Assembly (NCBI GenBank): GCA_947631985.1
Contig: CANRNK010000006.1
Location: forward strand, 1-43,498
DNA: 43,498 nt
Direction: 5' to 3'
Source: an uncultured Lachnospiraceae bacterium
GTDB lineage: Bacteria; Bacillota; Clostridia; Lachnospirales; Lachnospiraceae
Shown in pieces: positions 14,667 to 22,568 of the stretch. The notes under the pieces are model-generated. The model was not told the origin of the DNA. It ran no database searches and saw only the letters and a list, made by a program, of their open reading frames with translations. The position numbers were made by a program, and so were the translations under genes. The stretch's first letter is position 1. Each line of letters begins with the position of its first letter.

Positions 14667-16760
14667 ATGTATAAAAGTTTTACAATGGAATTAGCAGGAC
14701 GTACTCTGACGGTAGATATTGACCGTGTTGGAAAACAGGCAAATGGTTGTGCATTAATGCATTATGGAGAAACAGTTGTATTGTGTGCGGCAGCAGCATC
14801 AGAAAAACCAAGAGATGGAATTGACTTTTTCCCACTTAGCGTTGAATATGAAGAAAAATTATATGCAGTAGGTAAAATCCCAGGAGGATTCAACAAAAGA
14901 GAAGGGAAAGCATCTGAAAATTCAGTTCTGACCTGTCGTGTTATTGACAGACCGATGCGTCCATTATTTCCCAAGGATTATAGAAATGACGTTACACTGA
15001 ACAACCTTGTTATGTCAGTAGATCCTGAATGCAGACCAGAAGTAGTAGCAATGATTGGTTCTGCAATTGCTACCTGTATTTCAGATATTCCTTTTGACGG
15101 ACCATGTGCAACAACACAAATTGGTCTCGTTGATGGCGAATTAATCGTGAATCCAAATCAGGAACAGTGGAAGAATGGTGACCTGAATCTGACAGTTGCC
15201 TCTACAAAAGAAAAGATTGTCATGATTGAAGCAGGAGCAAATGAAGTTCCAGAAGCAAAAATGCTGGAAGCAATCTACATGGCACATGATATCAATCAGA
15301 CTGTAAATGCATTTATTGAAAAAATAGTTGCAGAAGTTGGAAAAGAAAAACATGGCTACACAAGTTGCGCGATTCCAGATGAAATGTTTGCAGCGATGAA
15401 AGAAATTGTAACTCCTGCAGAAATGGAAGTTGCAGTTTTCACAGATGACAAACAGACACGGGAAGAAAATATCAGAGTGATTAAAGCAAAAATGACGGAA
15501 GCTTTTGCGGACAAAGAAGAATGGCTTGCTGTTCTTGGAGAAGCACTCTATCAGTATCAGAAAAAAACAGTTCGTAAAATGATCTTAAAAGATCACAAAC
15601 GTCCAGATGGAAGAGAAATTACACAGATCCGTGCTCTGGCAGGTGAAATTGATATCATTCCTAGAGTACATGGTTCGGGTATGTTTACACGTGGACAGAC
15701 ACAGATTTGTACGATTACGACATTGGCACCATTGTCTGAATCACAAAGAGTTGATGGGCTAGACGAAAATGAAACATCAAAAAGATATATGCATCATTAC
15801 AATTTTCCATCGTACTCAGTTGGAGAGACCAGACCAAGCAGAGGACCGGGAAGAAGAGAAATTGGACATGGTTCTCTTGCAGAAAAAGCTTTGATTCCAG
15901 TACTTCCTTCAACAGAAGAATTTCCTTATACCATTCGTACTGTTTCTGAAACATTTGAATCAAATGGCTCTACATCACAGGCGTCTATCTGTGCATCGAC
16001 ATTATCCCTTATGGCGGCTGGCGTACCAATCAAGAAACAGGTTGCTGGTATTTCATGTGGCTTAGTAACAGGGGATACAGATGATGACTATATCGTATTA
16101 ACAGATATCCAGGGACTGGAAGATTTCTTTGGGGACATGGACTTTAAAGTTGCTGGTACTCATGATGGAATTACAGCAATTCAGATGGATATTAAAATTC
16201 ACGGATTAACAAGAGCAATCGTTGAAGAAGCAATTGCAAAAACAAAAGAAGCAAGAGAATTCATTATCAATACAGCTTTGACTCCAGCAATCGCAGAACC
16301 TAGAAAAGAAGTAGGAAGATATGCACCTAAGATTGTTCAGATTAAGATTAACCCTGAGAAAATTGGTGATGTTGTTGGTCAGAGAGGAAAAACAATCAAT
16401 GCATTAATCGAACAGACTGGTGTGAAGATTGATATTACAGACGATGGTTCAGTTTCTATCTGTGGAACGGATCCCGATATGATGCAAAAAGCAATTGATA
16501 TGATCAAGATGATTGTTACTGAGTTCGCTGAAGGACAGATTTTTACTGGAAAAGTAATCAGCATCAAAGAATTTGGAGCATTCATCGAATTTGCACCTGG
16601 AAAAGAAGGTATGGTTCATATTTCTAAGATTTCAAAAGACCGTATCAATCATGTTGAAGATGTACTCAGCCTTGGTGAAGTTGTGACAGTTGTTTGTATG
16701 GGAAAAGATAAAATGGGAAGAATCAGCTTCTCAATGAAAGATGTACCAACACAGGCTTAA
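14667..16760 (+). CDS. pnp: Polyribonucleotide nucleotidyltransferase (PNPase)
   Basis: 697 residues. PNPase degrades RNA 3' to 5' by phosphorolysis and works as a trimer in mRNA decay. The domain order is complete: the first RNase PH domain (about 1-230, with [11 protein letters not shown] and [12 protein letters not shown]), an all-helical linker (about 240-310), and the second RNase PH domain (about 315-545, with [22 protein letters not shown] and [21 protein letters not shown]-like residues). A KH domain follows ([16 protein letters not shown], about 560-615), then an S1 domain ([27 protein letters not shown], about 625-695). GAAGGAG lies ahead of ATG 14667. The long hairpin in its leader suggests post-transcriptional self-control as known for E. 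coli pnp. Confidence 0.97.
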   Translation: [697 protein letters not shown]

Positions 16761-16778
16761 AACCTGTTGAAAGAGAAC

Positions 16779-16808
16779 AAAAAGGACTATGTTTCCATAG
16801 TCCTTTTT
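16779..16808. terminator. Bidirectional terminator between pnp and the glycyl-radical gene
   Basis: AAAAAGGACTATG and its complement form a perfect 13-bp stem with a TTTC loop. The arms begin with five A and end with five T, so it can act in both directions. It serves pnp on the + strand and the convergent grcA-like gene on the - strand. Confidence 0.9.
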
Positions 16809-16818
16809 GCTTGCTAAG

Positions 16819-17064
16819 CTATACTGTTTCGTGGAAGGTACGGGAAATAACATCATTTTGTTGTTCTTTGGTCAACTTTACAAAGTTAACAGCATAGCCA
16901 GATACCCGGATCGTAAGCTGTGGATAATTCTCTGGGTGTGCCTGTGCATCCAATAATGTATCTCGATTTAAGACGTTTACATTTAGATGATGGCCTCCTT
17001 TAGCGGTATATCCATCTAATAATGCCACCAGATTATTCAATTGAGCTTCATTCATATGTTCCAT
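16819..17064 (-). CDS. grcA: Stand-alone glycyl-radical protein (GrcA / PFL C-terminal domain)
   Basis: 81 residues from the ATG whose complement is at 17062-17064, chosen because AGAAAGGA ends eight bases upstream. The whole protein matches only the C-terminal part of pyruvate formate-lyase: [36 protein letters not shown] and [15 protein letters not shown]. The glycyl-radical residue would be Gly56 in RVSGYAVNF. In E. coli the similar YfiD/GrcA repairs PFL whose backbone has been cleaved at the radical site by oxygen; that is the likely role here. It lacks the N-terminal extension of E. coli GrcA. It is the only gene on this strand and sits between convergent pnp and divergent deoB. Confidence 0.88.
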   Translation of the reverse strand: MEHMNEAQLNNLVALLDGYTAKGGHHLNVNVLNRDTLLDAQAHPENYPQLTIRVSGYAVNFVKLTKEQQNDVISRTFHETV

Positions 17065-17180
17065 ATTCATTTTCCTTTCTATTTTGTGGTAATTGCAATC
17101 ACTGAGATGACAGAAGCCTTCTTGAAAATGAAAATGCAATTTTAATTGTAAATAGTAACGATTACTGTTATTATATTTAA

Positions 17181-17209
17181 AAGATACCATAGATAGGTTT
17201 TCTTGTCTA
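17181..17209 (-). promoter_or_regulatory. Possible promoter of the grcA-like gene
   Basis: Read on the minus strand, TAGACA, 17 bases and TATCTT give a weak promoter match. A closer TATAAT (17170-17175) lacks a good -35. The choice is uncertain. Confidence 0.3.
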
Positions 17210-17260
17210 TCGATTCGTTGTATTTTTTTACAAACATTTTATGGAAAATAGAAGTAGATA

Positions 17261-17269
17261 TGATATACT
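17261..17269 (+). promoter_or_regulatory. Extended -10 promoter of deoB
   Basis: TGA followed by TATACT is an extended -10 element 61 bases ahead of deoB. No good -35 box is seen. The 266-base gap between the divergent grcA-like gene and deoB holds nothing else that I can support. Confidence 0.5.
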
Positions 17270-17330
17270 AAAAAATATTTAGGAGAAGAGTAGGAAGGGA
17301 ATTTGGAGCATATTTTGAAGGAGGATTTCA

Positions 17331-18488
17331 ATGAAAAGAATATTTTTAATTGTTTTAGATAGTTTTGGAATTGGTGAGATGGAAGATGCAGCTACCTATG
17401 GAGATCTGGGAGCAAATACACTTGGATCTGTTTCGAAAAGTCCGTATTTTAAACTAGAAAATCTTGGAAGTCTTGGACTATTTAATATGGATGGTGTGAC
17501 GGTGGGTAAAAAAGTGGAAAGCCCTATGGCTACGATTGCAAGGATGAAAGAAGCTTCCAAGGGAAAAGATACCACGATAGGGCATTGGGAAATTTCAGGA
17601 ATTTATTCTGGAAGTCCGCTTCCGACGTATCCAAATGGATTTCCAGAAGAAGTACTTCAAAAATTTACTGAATTAACTGGAAGAGGAGTAATTTGCAATT
17701 TACCATATTCAGGGACGGATGTTATTCGGGATTATGGAGAGGAACATGTCAAAACAGGCAAATTAATTGTGTATACTTCTGCAGACAGTGTATTTCAGAT
17801 TGCGGCACATGAAGAAGTAGTACCACTTGAAACTTTATATGAGTATTGCAAGCAGGCAAGAGAAATGTTACAGGGGGAACATGGGGTTGGAAGAGTCATA
17901 GCACGTCCCTTTACAGGAACGAGTGGACATTTTTCGAGAACAACGAACCGACATGATTATTCCTTGCTACCACCAGCAAAAACGATGCTGGATTATTTGG
18001 AAGAAAAAGGAAAAGATGTAATTGCAGTTGGTAAAATCAAAGATATTTTTGTAGGCCAGGGAATTACGGAATATACCTACACAAAAGGGAATGAAGAGGG
18101 AATTGAAAAAACACTGGATTATCTGGAAAAAGATTTTGAAGGATTATGTTTTATTAACCTTGTAGATTTTGACATGCTGTATGGACATCGCAATGATGTG
18201 GATGGCTATGCAAAAGCATTGACCTATTTTGATGAAAAGCTCCCACAGATTCTTAAGAAACTACGGGAAGAAGATTTGCTTATGATTACGGCAGATCATG
18301 GATGTGACCCGGGTTTTGTACTCTCAACAGATCATTCCAGAGAACACACCCCTTTTCTAATGTATGGCAAACAGATGGCGCCGGTTAATCTTGGGACGAG
18401 AGATACGTTTTCGGATATTGCAAAAACTGTTCTCGACTATTTTGAGATTGAAAATACAATTCAGGCTAAAAGTATGCTTAAGAAGTGA
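17331..18488 (+). CDS. deoB: Phosphopentomutase
   Basis: 385 residues. DeoB converts ribose-1-phosphate and deoxyribose-1-phosphate to the 5-phosphates during nucleoside salvage. It is an alkaline-phosphatase-fold, two-metal enzyme. The first metal ligand lies in VLDSFGIGEMEDA near residue 10. GKDTTIGHWEISGI surrounds the phospho-acceptor Thr region near residue 85-95, and late ligands lie in LVDFDMLYGHRNDV, ITADHGCDPG and DHSREHTPFLMY. The Shine-Dalgarno GAAGGAGG precedes ATG 17331. No other nucleoside gene adjoins it; prfC follows after 91 bases. Confidence 0.95.
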   Translation: MKRIFLIVLDSFGIGEMEDAATYGDLGANTLGSVSKSPYFKLENLGSLGLFNMDGVTVGKKVESPMATIARMKEASKGKDTTIGHWEISGIYSGSPLPTYPNGFPEEVLQKFTELTGRGVICNLPYSGTDVIRDYGEEHVKTGKLIVYTSADSVFQIAAHEEVVPLETLYEYCKQAREMLQGEHGVGRVIARPFTGTSGHFSRTTNRHDYSLLPPAKTMLDYLEEKGKDVIAVGKIKDIFVGQGITEYTYTKGNEEGIEKTLDYLEKDFEGLCFINLVDFDMLYGHRNDVDGYAKALTYFDEKLPQILKKLREEDLLMITADHGCDPGFVLSTDHSREHTPFLMYGKQMAPVNLGTRDTFSDIAKTVLDYFEIENTIQAKSMLKK

Positions 18489-18579
18489 AAATGATTTAAT
18501 AATAAGCACACCAATAAAATATGGAACACCAAGTAATGATAAGAAAACACTTAAAAATAAAAGTACGGAGGAAATAAGC

Positions 18580-20172
18580 GTGGGCAATTACCAGGCGGAG
18601 ATTAATAAAAGGCGAACCTTTGCAATTATATCGCATCCAGATGCGGGAAAAACAACTTTAACAGAAAAATTTCTGTTATATGGAGGAGCAATTAACCTGG
18701 CGGGAAGTGTAAAAGGAAAAGCAACAGCAAGACATGCAGTGTCCGACTGGATGGAAATTGAAAAAGAAAGAGGGATTTCTGTCACCTCTTCTGTTTTGCA
18801 GTTTGAATATGATGGATTTTGCGTTAATATTTTGGATACACCAGGACATCAGGATTTTTCTGAGGATACTTACCGGACACTTATGGCTGCAGATGCTGCG
18901 GTGATGGTAATTGATGGATCAAAAGGGGTGGAAGCCCAGACGCGTAAACTATTTAAGGTTTGTGTTATGAGACATATCCCTATTTTTACATTTATTAATA
19001 AAATGGACCGGGATGCGAATGATACTTTTGACCTTTTGGATGAAATTGAAAAAGAATTAGGCATTGCAACTTGCCCGATTAACTGGCCAATTGGATCTGG
19101 AAAACGATTTAAAGGAATCTACGAAAGAGATAGGGAATGTGTAGTTACTTTTTCCGACACAGAAAAAGGAACGAAAGAAGGTGCGGAAAGCAGAATTTCC
19201 ATTCGGGAAGAAGAAGCCCTAACCAAATTAATCGGAGAAGATTTTCTAGACCAGCTAGAAGAAGAAATTGCACTTTTGGATGGAGCAAGCGCAGAATATG
19301 ATTTAGAGAAAATAAACAAAGGAGAGTTAACACCTGTATTTTTTGGATCGGCACTTACGAACTTTGGTGTTGATATTTTTCTGCACCATTTTTTGAAAAT
19401 GACAACGCCGCCACTTGCGAGACATGCAGATGTTGGTTTGATTGATCCGATATCAAGAGAGTTTTCGGCTTTCGTTTTTAAAATTCAGGCGAATATAAAC
19501 AAAGCACACCGGGATAGAATTGCGTTTATGAGAATTGCTTCCGGTAAATTTGAAGCAGGAATGGAAGTAAAACACGTCCAGGGAAATCGTGTCATGAGGT
19601 TGTCACAGCCACAGAAAATTATGGCGAGTGAAAGAAAAATTCTTGACGAAGCATATGCGGGCGACATTATAGGCGTTTTTGATCCTGGTATTTTTTCGAT
19701 TGGTGATACAATCTGTATGCCAAACGATGCGATTCTTTATGAAGGGATTCCAACGTTTGCACCGGAACATTTTGCACGAGTTAGACAGATGGATACCATG
19801 AAAAGAAAGCAGTTCATCAAAGGGATTTCACAGATTGCGCAAGAAGGTGCAATCCAGATTTTTCAGGAATATAATACGGGAATGGAAGAAATCATTGTTG
19901 GCGTTGTAGGCGTGCTCCAGTTTGAAGTATTAAAATACAGGCTTGAGAACGAATACAATGTGGAAATCAGAATGGAAAAATTACCATATGAATTTATTCG
20001 CTGGATTGAGAATAAAGATGAAATCGACCTTGATAAACTAGTTGGTACTTCTGACATGAGAAAAATTAAAGATCTTAAAGGGAATCCCCTTCTTCTGTTT
20101 ATTAATCAGTGGAGCATTGGAATGACGCTTGATCGAAACAAAACATTACAATTGTCTGAATTTGGACGTTAA
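18580..20172 (+). CDS. prfC: Peptide chain release factor 3
   Basis: 530 residues from a GTG start at 18580, supported by CGGAGG eight bases upstream. The open frame continues upstream into deoB, but that part is not RF3-like. RF3 is a GTPase that recycles RF1/RF2 after termination. The G domain shows P-loop SHPDAGKTTLTEK (about 19-31), the RF3-type switch AVSDWMEIEKERGISVTSS, DTPGHQDFSEDTYRTL and NKMDRD. Domain II and the C-terminal RF3 domain follow (QFEVLKYRLENEYNVEIRMEKLPYE). Its length equals the typical RF3 (about 527-530). A GTG start may tune its level down. Confidence 0.95.
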   Translation: MGNYQAEINKRRTFAIISHPDAGKTTLTEKFLLYGGAINLAGSVKGKATARHAVSDWMEIEKERGISVTSSVLQFEYDGFCVNILDTPGHQDFSEDTYRTLMAADAAVMVIDGSKGVEAQTRKLFKVCVMRHIPIFTFINKMDRDANDTFDLLDEIEKELGIATCPINWPIGSGKRFKGIYERDRECVVTFSDTEKGTKEGAESRISIREEEALTKLIGEDFLDQLEEEIALLDGASAEYDLEKINKGELTPVFFGSALTNFGVDIFLHHFLKMTTPPLARHADVGLIDPISREFSAFVFKIQANINKAHRDRIAFMRIASGKFEAGMEVKHVQGNRVMRLSQPQKIMASERKILDEAYAGDIIGVFDPGIFSIGDTICMPNDAILYEGIPTFAPEHFARVRQMDTMKRKQFIKGISQIAQEGAIQIFQEYNTGMEEIIVGVVGVLQFEVLKYRLENEYNVEIRMEKLPYEFIRWIENKDEIDLDKLVGTSDMRKIKDLKGNPLLLFINQWSIGMTLDRNKTLQLSEFGR

Positions 20173-20198
20173 ATGAAAGAGCAGTATGGAGAGGGTAT

Positions 20199-21563
20199 AT
20201 GAAGCGTAAAATCTTGATGCGATTGGGATTACCTTGCTTAATAAGTCTTTTTCTGGTGGGCTGCGAAGCAGAAGATAGAATCAGAGATGCCTTGCAAACG
20301 ATTCGAGAATCAACTTCGGCGGAACAAATTTTGGATTCTGCGAAGTCTACTTTGGAGGAGTCCAAACAGGATACAGAAACAAAGCAGGGCGATGACACCG
20401 TCGAAAAAGAGGTAACGACTGAAAATGCAACAGATTATAGCATTACAGAGTTTGATGTTTTAGAAGAGACTGAAGGAATTCCGGCCAAAGACACAGAAAA
20501 AAGAGACCAGCTTGGGTTAACGCAAGAAGGGATTTCGGAGATTTTACAGGCACAGTCAGGATTTTATCATTTTGCACAGCTAAACCTGAGTGAACAAAGC
20601 TTATATGCCGAAATTCTGCGGATATTGGAACTTCGGGAAGAGGAAATTGTGATCTCTTCGCTGGATGAAAAAGAAATTGATAAGGCATTTCAATGCGTTA
20701 TGAATGACCATCCAGAAATCTTCTATGTATCGGGATATACGTATACGAAATTTGCATTAGGAGAAAAAATACAAAGAATTTCTTTTCGTGGAACCTATAC
20801 AATGGAGCTGGAGCAAATAGCACAGACAAGAACACAGATTGAACAATATGCAAGCCAGTGTTTCAGTGGTATGGGAACAAAACTAAGTGATTATGAAAAA
20901 GTAAAATATATTTATGAGTATATTATAGCCAATACGGACTATAATCTGAGTTCTTTAGAGAATCAGAATATGATTTCTGTCTGTGTTTACGGGAAATCGG
21001 TATGCCAGGGATATGCAAAAACGATGCAATATTTATTAAACAGAGCAGGAGTCAGCTCGACGCTTGTAATTGGTAAAGTCAATACAGGAGAGGGACATGC
21101 CTGGAATCTGGTGCTTGTAGAAGGTGACTATTATTATGTGGATGTCACTTGGGGAGATGCATTCTATCGGTTTGGAGATAATGCGTACGAAACAACAGAG
21201 CAAAAGCTTCCGATTGTGAACTATGATTACTTGTGTGTAACGAGTGAGGCAATCAGAAAGACGCATACGGTGCAAAACATTGTAGAAATGCCAGTTTGTT
21301 CCTCCCTTTTAGCGAATTATTATGTAAGAGAGGGAACTTATTTTGTTGAATTAAATGAAAGCCAGATTGAGGCAGCGTTCGTGCGGGCTTATCAAAATGG
21401 CAGTTCTTATCTTACGTTGAAGATGGCATCGAATGATGTGTATTACAGCATGGAACAGAATCTGATTAAAGAACAGAATATCTTTCGATATCTCACAAGC
21501 GAAACAAAGACGATCGCATACACGACGAACGAAGAACAGGGTTCTATCAGCTTCTGGCTTTGA
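20199..21563 (+). CDS. Lipoprotein with a transglutaminase-like domain
   Basis: 454 residues. The N-terminus is a lipoprotein signal: MKRKILMRLGLP, a hydrophobic core and the lipobox LVGC with Cys22, so it should be anchored on the outer face of the membrane. A charged linker rich in E, D, K and T follows (about 25-95). A transglutaminase/protease-like core shows a complete triad: Cys269 (KSVCQGYAKTMQYLLN), His300 (GEGHAWNLV) and Asp315 (YYYVDVTWGD). Such proteins may cut, crosslink or only bind wall peptides; the substrate is unknown. The last 130 residues are unassigned. It is downstream of prfC by 26 bases; the link to neighbours is unclear. Confidence 0.85.
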   Translation: MKRKILMRLGLPCLISLFLVGCEAEDRIRDALQTIRESTSAEQILDSAKSTLEESKQDTETKQGDDTVEKEVTTENATDYSITEFDVLEETEGIPAKDTEKRDQLGLTQEGISEILQAQSGFYHFAQLNLSEQSLYAEILRILELREEEIVISSLDEKEIDKAFQCVMNDHPEIFYVSGYTYTKFALGEKIQRISFRGTYTMELEQIAQTRTQIEQYASQCFSGMGTKLSDYEKVKYIYEYIIANTDYNLSSLENQNMISVCVYGKSVCQGYAKTMQYLLNRAGVSSTLVIGKVNTGEGHAWNLVLVEGDYYYVDVTWGDAFYRFGDNAYETTEQKLPIVNYDYLCVTSEAIRKTHTVQNIVEMPVCSSLLANYYVREGTYFVELNESQIEAAFVRAYQNGSSYLTLKMASNDVYYSMEQNLIKEQNIFRYLTSETKTIAYTTNEEQGSISFWL

Positions 21564-21592
21564 ATTCGGGTCTATGCAAAAATAGGCGAGTT

Positions 21593-21652
21593 TGTTATAA
21601 TAAATTTCAGATGATACAAATTCAGAGGGATCAATCCAGGTAGCCCTGAATT
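21593..21652 (+). promoter_or_regulatory. Extended -10 promoter and leader hairpin of the Asp23 gene
   Basis: TGT-TATAAT (21593-21601) is an extended -10 element with no clear -35. The transcribed leader contains AATTCAGAGGG (21619-21629), which can pair with CCCTGAATT (21644-21652) with a small bulge. The hairpin ends 59 bases before the start codon. Confidence 0.5.
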
Positions 21653-21711
21653 GATAACAGATTCATTATTTGATACAAGTGCATGAGTCATTTATGCAGA
21701 TGGGAGTAGAA

Positions 21712-22095
21712 ATGGAAAAAACGCAGAAAAGCGGATATCTTTTAAGAGAAGATGAAAATATTGGGTCGGTAAAAATTGCGGATGATGTTGTAGCAATGAT
21801 AGCAAGTCTCGCGGCAACAGAAGTGGATGGCGTGTCTGCAATGTTTGGAAACATCACCAATGAACTTATGAGCAAAGTAGGAATGAAAAAACTTACAAAA
21901 GGGGTAAAAGTTGATGTGATTAATAGTGTTGTTACCGTAGATTTATCAATCACATTAGAATATGGGTATAACATTCCTACAACAAGTAAAGTTGTTCAGG
22001 AAAAAGTAAAAATTGCAATTGAGAACATGACTGGACTTGAAGTGGCAGATGTGAATATCAGAATTGCGAATGTAAATATGTCTGCAAACAAATAG
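21712..22095 (+). CDS. Asp23/Gls24 family envelope stress response protein
   Basis: 127 residues from ATG 21712, set by GGGAG five bases upstream; longer in-frame starts (21694, 21700) lack a ribosome site. The sequence has the typical Asp23/Gls24 (YloU/YqhY) pattern: IADDVVAMIASLAATEVDGVSAMFGN, then VKVDVINSVVTVDLSITLEYGYNIP and VQEKVKIAIENMTGLEVADVNIRIANV. Members are alkaline-shock, envelope or fatty-acid-synthesis related small proteins. Position next to nusB and the xse/isp genes is characteristic of the YqhY branch of Firmicutes, which is found beside accBC or nusB. The precise role is not known. Confidence 0.88.
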   Translation: MEKTQKSGYLLREDENIGSVKIADDVVAMIASLAATEVDGVSAMFGNITNELMSKVGMKKLTKGVKVDVINSVVTVDLSITLEYGYNIPTTSKVVQEKVKIAIENMTGLEVADVNIRIANVNMSANK

Positions 22096-22104
22096 CAAAA
22101 AATG

Positions 22105-22135
22105 AAGGTGTCTTTCGCTTTCGCGAAGGGCACTT
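22105..22135 (+). terminator. Hairpin between the Asp23 gene and nusB
   Basis: AAGGTGTCTTTCGC pairs with GCGAAGGGCACTT around a TTTC loop (about 13 pairs, one bulge). No T-run follows (TAGATATATA), so it may be a processing site or partial attenuator rather than a full terminator. Confidence 0.5.
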
Positions 22136-22158
22136 TAGATATATATGAGGAAAAATAG

Positions 22159-22560
22159 ATGGGAAGAAGAGAACTCAGAGAACAGATCTTCAAATTGCTG
22201 TTCAGAATAGAATTCAATAAGCCTGAAGAAATGGCAGAACAGGAAAAATTATTTTTTGAAGATGATGAAAAGAAAACTTCTGAGATAGACCATGAGTATA
22301 TTACTGAAAAGTATGCCAGAATTGTAAAACAAAAAAAAGAAATTGATTTGATGATCAATGAGATTGCAGAAGGTTGGAAAACAGAACGTATGGGCAAAGT
22401 AGATCTGACGATTTTGAGACTTGCAGTTTACGAGATTAAATTCGATGAGGATGTGCCTGCTTCTGTTGCGATTAATGAAGCGGTAGAACTTGCTAAGAAA
22501 TTTGGTCAGGATGGTTCCCCCTCTTTTATTAATGGGATTCTTGCAAAATTTGCAAAATAG
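22159..22560 (+). CDS. nusB: Transcription antitermination factor NusB
   Basis: 133 residues, near the family norm. NusB with S10 (NusE) binds boxA in rRNA leaders and supports antitermination. The all-helical fold is reflected in REQIFKLLFRIEF at the N-terminus, and the strongly conserved C-terminal helix pair is GWKTERMGKVDLTILRLAVYEI, then DVPASVAINEAVELAKKFGQDGSPSFINGILAKFAK. An acidic insert (about 30-45) is variable. GAGG precedes ATG 22159. It opens the long run nusB-xseA-xseB-ispA-dxs. Confidence 0.95.
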   Translation: MGRRELREQIFKLLFRIEFNKPEEMAEQEKLFFEDDEKKTSEIDHEYITEKYARIVKQKKEIDLMINEIAEGWKTERMGKVDLTILRLAVYEIKFDEDVPASVAINEAVELAKKFGQDGSPSFINGILAKFAK

Positions 22561-22568
22561 GAAAAATT

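Noticed and set aside
17065-17190. Longer 123-residue version of the glycyl-radical protein
   Set aside because: The upstream residues do not resemble the family, and a good ribosome site supports the start at 17064.
18364-18579. N-terminal extension of prfC into deoB
   Set aside because: RF3 homology starts at GTG 18580, which has a good Shine-Dalgarno; the extension would overlap deoB by over 120 bases.
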